The notes below the pieces were generated by a model that saw nothing but the letters and a program-made list of their open reading frames with translations, was not told the origin of the DNA and ran no database searches. From Clostridiales bacterium (GTDB taxonomy: Bacteria > Bacillota > Clostridia > Christensenellales > Aristaeellaceae): DNA of 51,174 nucleotides. The stretch spans positions 1-51,174 of the forward strand of contig JAHZHZ010000017.1 of NCBI GenBank assembly GCA_019419995.1, written 5' to 3'. A program made the position numbers and the translations under genes. Shown here piece after piece: positions 50,521 to 51,174 of the stretch (positions are counted from its first letter, which is position 1; each line of letters opens with the position of its first letter).

Positions 50521-51174
50521 TGGCAGTTATTTCCATGAAGCAGCTGCTGGAGGCCGGCGTACACTTCGGCCACCAGACCCGTCGCTGGAACCCCAAGATG
50601 GCTCAGTACATCTTCACCGAGCGCAATGGCATCTACATCATCGACCTGCAGAAGACCGTTCGCAAGATTGACGAAGCATATATGTTCGTCCGTGATCTGG
50701 CGCTGGAAGGCAAGTCCATCCTGTTTGTCGGCACCAAGAAGCAGGCTCAGGAGTCCATTGAATCTGAAGCCAAGCGCTGCGGCATGTACTATGTGAACAA
50801 TCGCTGGCTGGGCGGCACGCTGACCAACTACCGCACCATTCAGGCCCGCATCAAGAAACTCAACGAGATCGACAAGATGGAAAAAGACGGCCAGTTTGAA
50901 GTTCTTCCCAAGAAGGAAGTCATCAAGCTGTGCGCCGAGCGCGAAAAGCTGTTGAAGAACTTGGGCGGCATCCGTGAAATGAAGAAGTTGCCCGGTGCGC
51001 TGTTCGTTGTTGACCCCCGCAAGGAGCGCATCGCTGTGCAGGAAGCCCGCATTTTGGGCATTCCGATCGTTGCCATCGTTGACACCAACTGCGATCCCGA
51101 TGAAATCGACTACGTGATTCCCGGCAACGACGACGCCATCCGCGCCGTGAAGCTGATCGCCGGCAAGCTGGCCG
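50521..51174 (+). CDS. rpsB: 30S ribosomal protein S2 (3' end beyond window)
   Basis: The reading frame is open from ATG 50521 to the window edge, giving 218 residues. It begins MAVISMKQLLEAGVHFGHQTRRWNPKM and contains RNGIYIIDLQKTV, FVGTKKQAQESI, RWLGGTLTNY and DPRKERIAVQEARILGIPIVAIVDTNCDPD, the S2 signatures. Codon choice is strongly biased as expected for a ribosomal protein. AAGGAGG stands 8 nt before the start. The end of the gene, and probably tsf, lie outside. Confidence 0.97.

Overview
The window looks like a chromosomal segment of a spore-forming, low-to-mid GC Bacillota (class Clostridia is my best guess; genus not determinable). The reasons are a Spo0A response regulator, tRNA-binding T-box leaders in front of cysS and leuS, a PadR/DUF1700/DUF4097 operon, XpaC/TelA and DUF6273 proteins, strong AGGAGG ribosome binding sites, frequent TTG/GTG starts and many TTGACA-17-TATAAT promoters. 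No phage, insertion sequence, CRISPR array or plasmid gene is visible.

Layout. 1-2.9 kb: the end of a tRNA-Pro(GGG), a Crp/Fnr regulator divergent from thioredoxin reductase (trxB), and a DUF5655 gene. 2.9-11.8 kb: a catabolic operon on the minus strand (sugar-binding protein, ABC ATPase, permease, VOC protein, short-chain dehydrogenase, Gfo/Idh/MocA oxidoreductase, GH1 beta-glycosidase) behind one promoter that overlaps a 26-bp palindrome, with a divergent LacI-family regulator. 11.9-17.3 kb: a small conserved protein, a SorE-like polyol/ketose-phosphate dehydrogenase, and the XpaC-TelA-LemA-TPM operon. 17.4-23.9 kb: exonuclease III and an inositol-monophosphatase-like gene sharing overlapping divergent promoters, T-box/cysS, a DUF6273 protein, a LysR regulator and a Big2-type L,D-transpeptidase.

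24.0-27.8 kb is the most unusual locus: two adjacent minus-strand genes. The first encodes a signal peptide, an extracytoplasmic domain, a (PTEA)n stalk, one membrane helix and a cytoplasmic McrB-type AAA+ ATPase. The second encodes a DUF2357 (McrC-side) protein whose nuclease end is replaced by a long coiled coil. I read this as a membrane-anchored, apparently nuclease-less McrBC derivative. It is followed by an envelope-type PadR operon (28-30 kb).

30-39.5 kb: HAD phosphatase, AlaX-type editing protein, spo0A, pgi, a DUF3810 membrane protein, an RluA-type pseudouridine synthase, a phosphopantetheinyl transferase, murF and ddl. 39.7-46 kb: a GNAT gene split by a one-base frameshift in an A run, trpS, then rsmH, a divergent tRNA-guanine transglycosylase, an Arm/Rmt (FmrO)-family 16S rRNA methyltransferase, and rsmI. 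RsmH and RsmI both modify C1402 of 16S rRNA and the Arm/Rmt family modifies G1405, so this block gathers helix-44 modifiers. 46-51 kb: secG with a long acidic tail, T-box/leuS, uppP and the start of rpsB.

Functions are assigned from motifs read by eye; no database search was possible. Starts were chosen from ribosome binding sites and family lengths.
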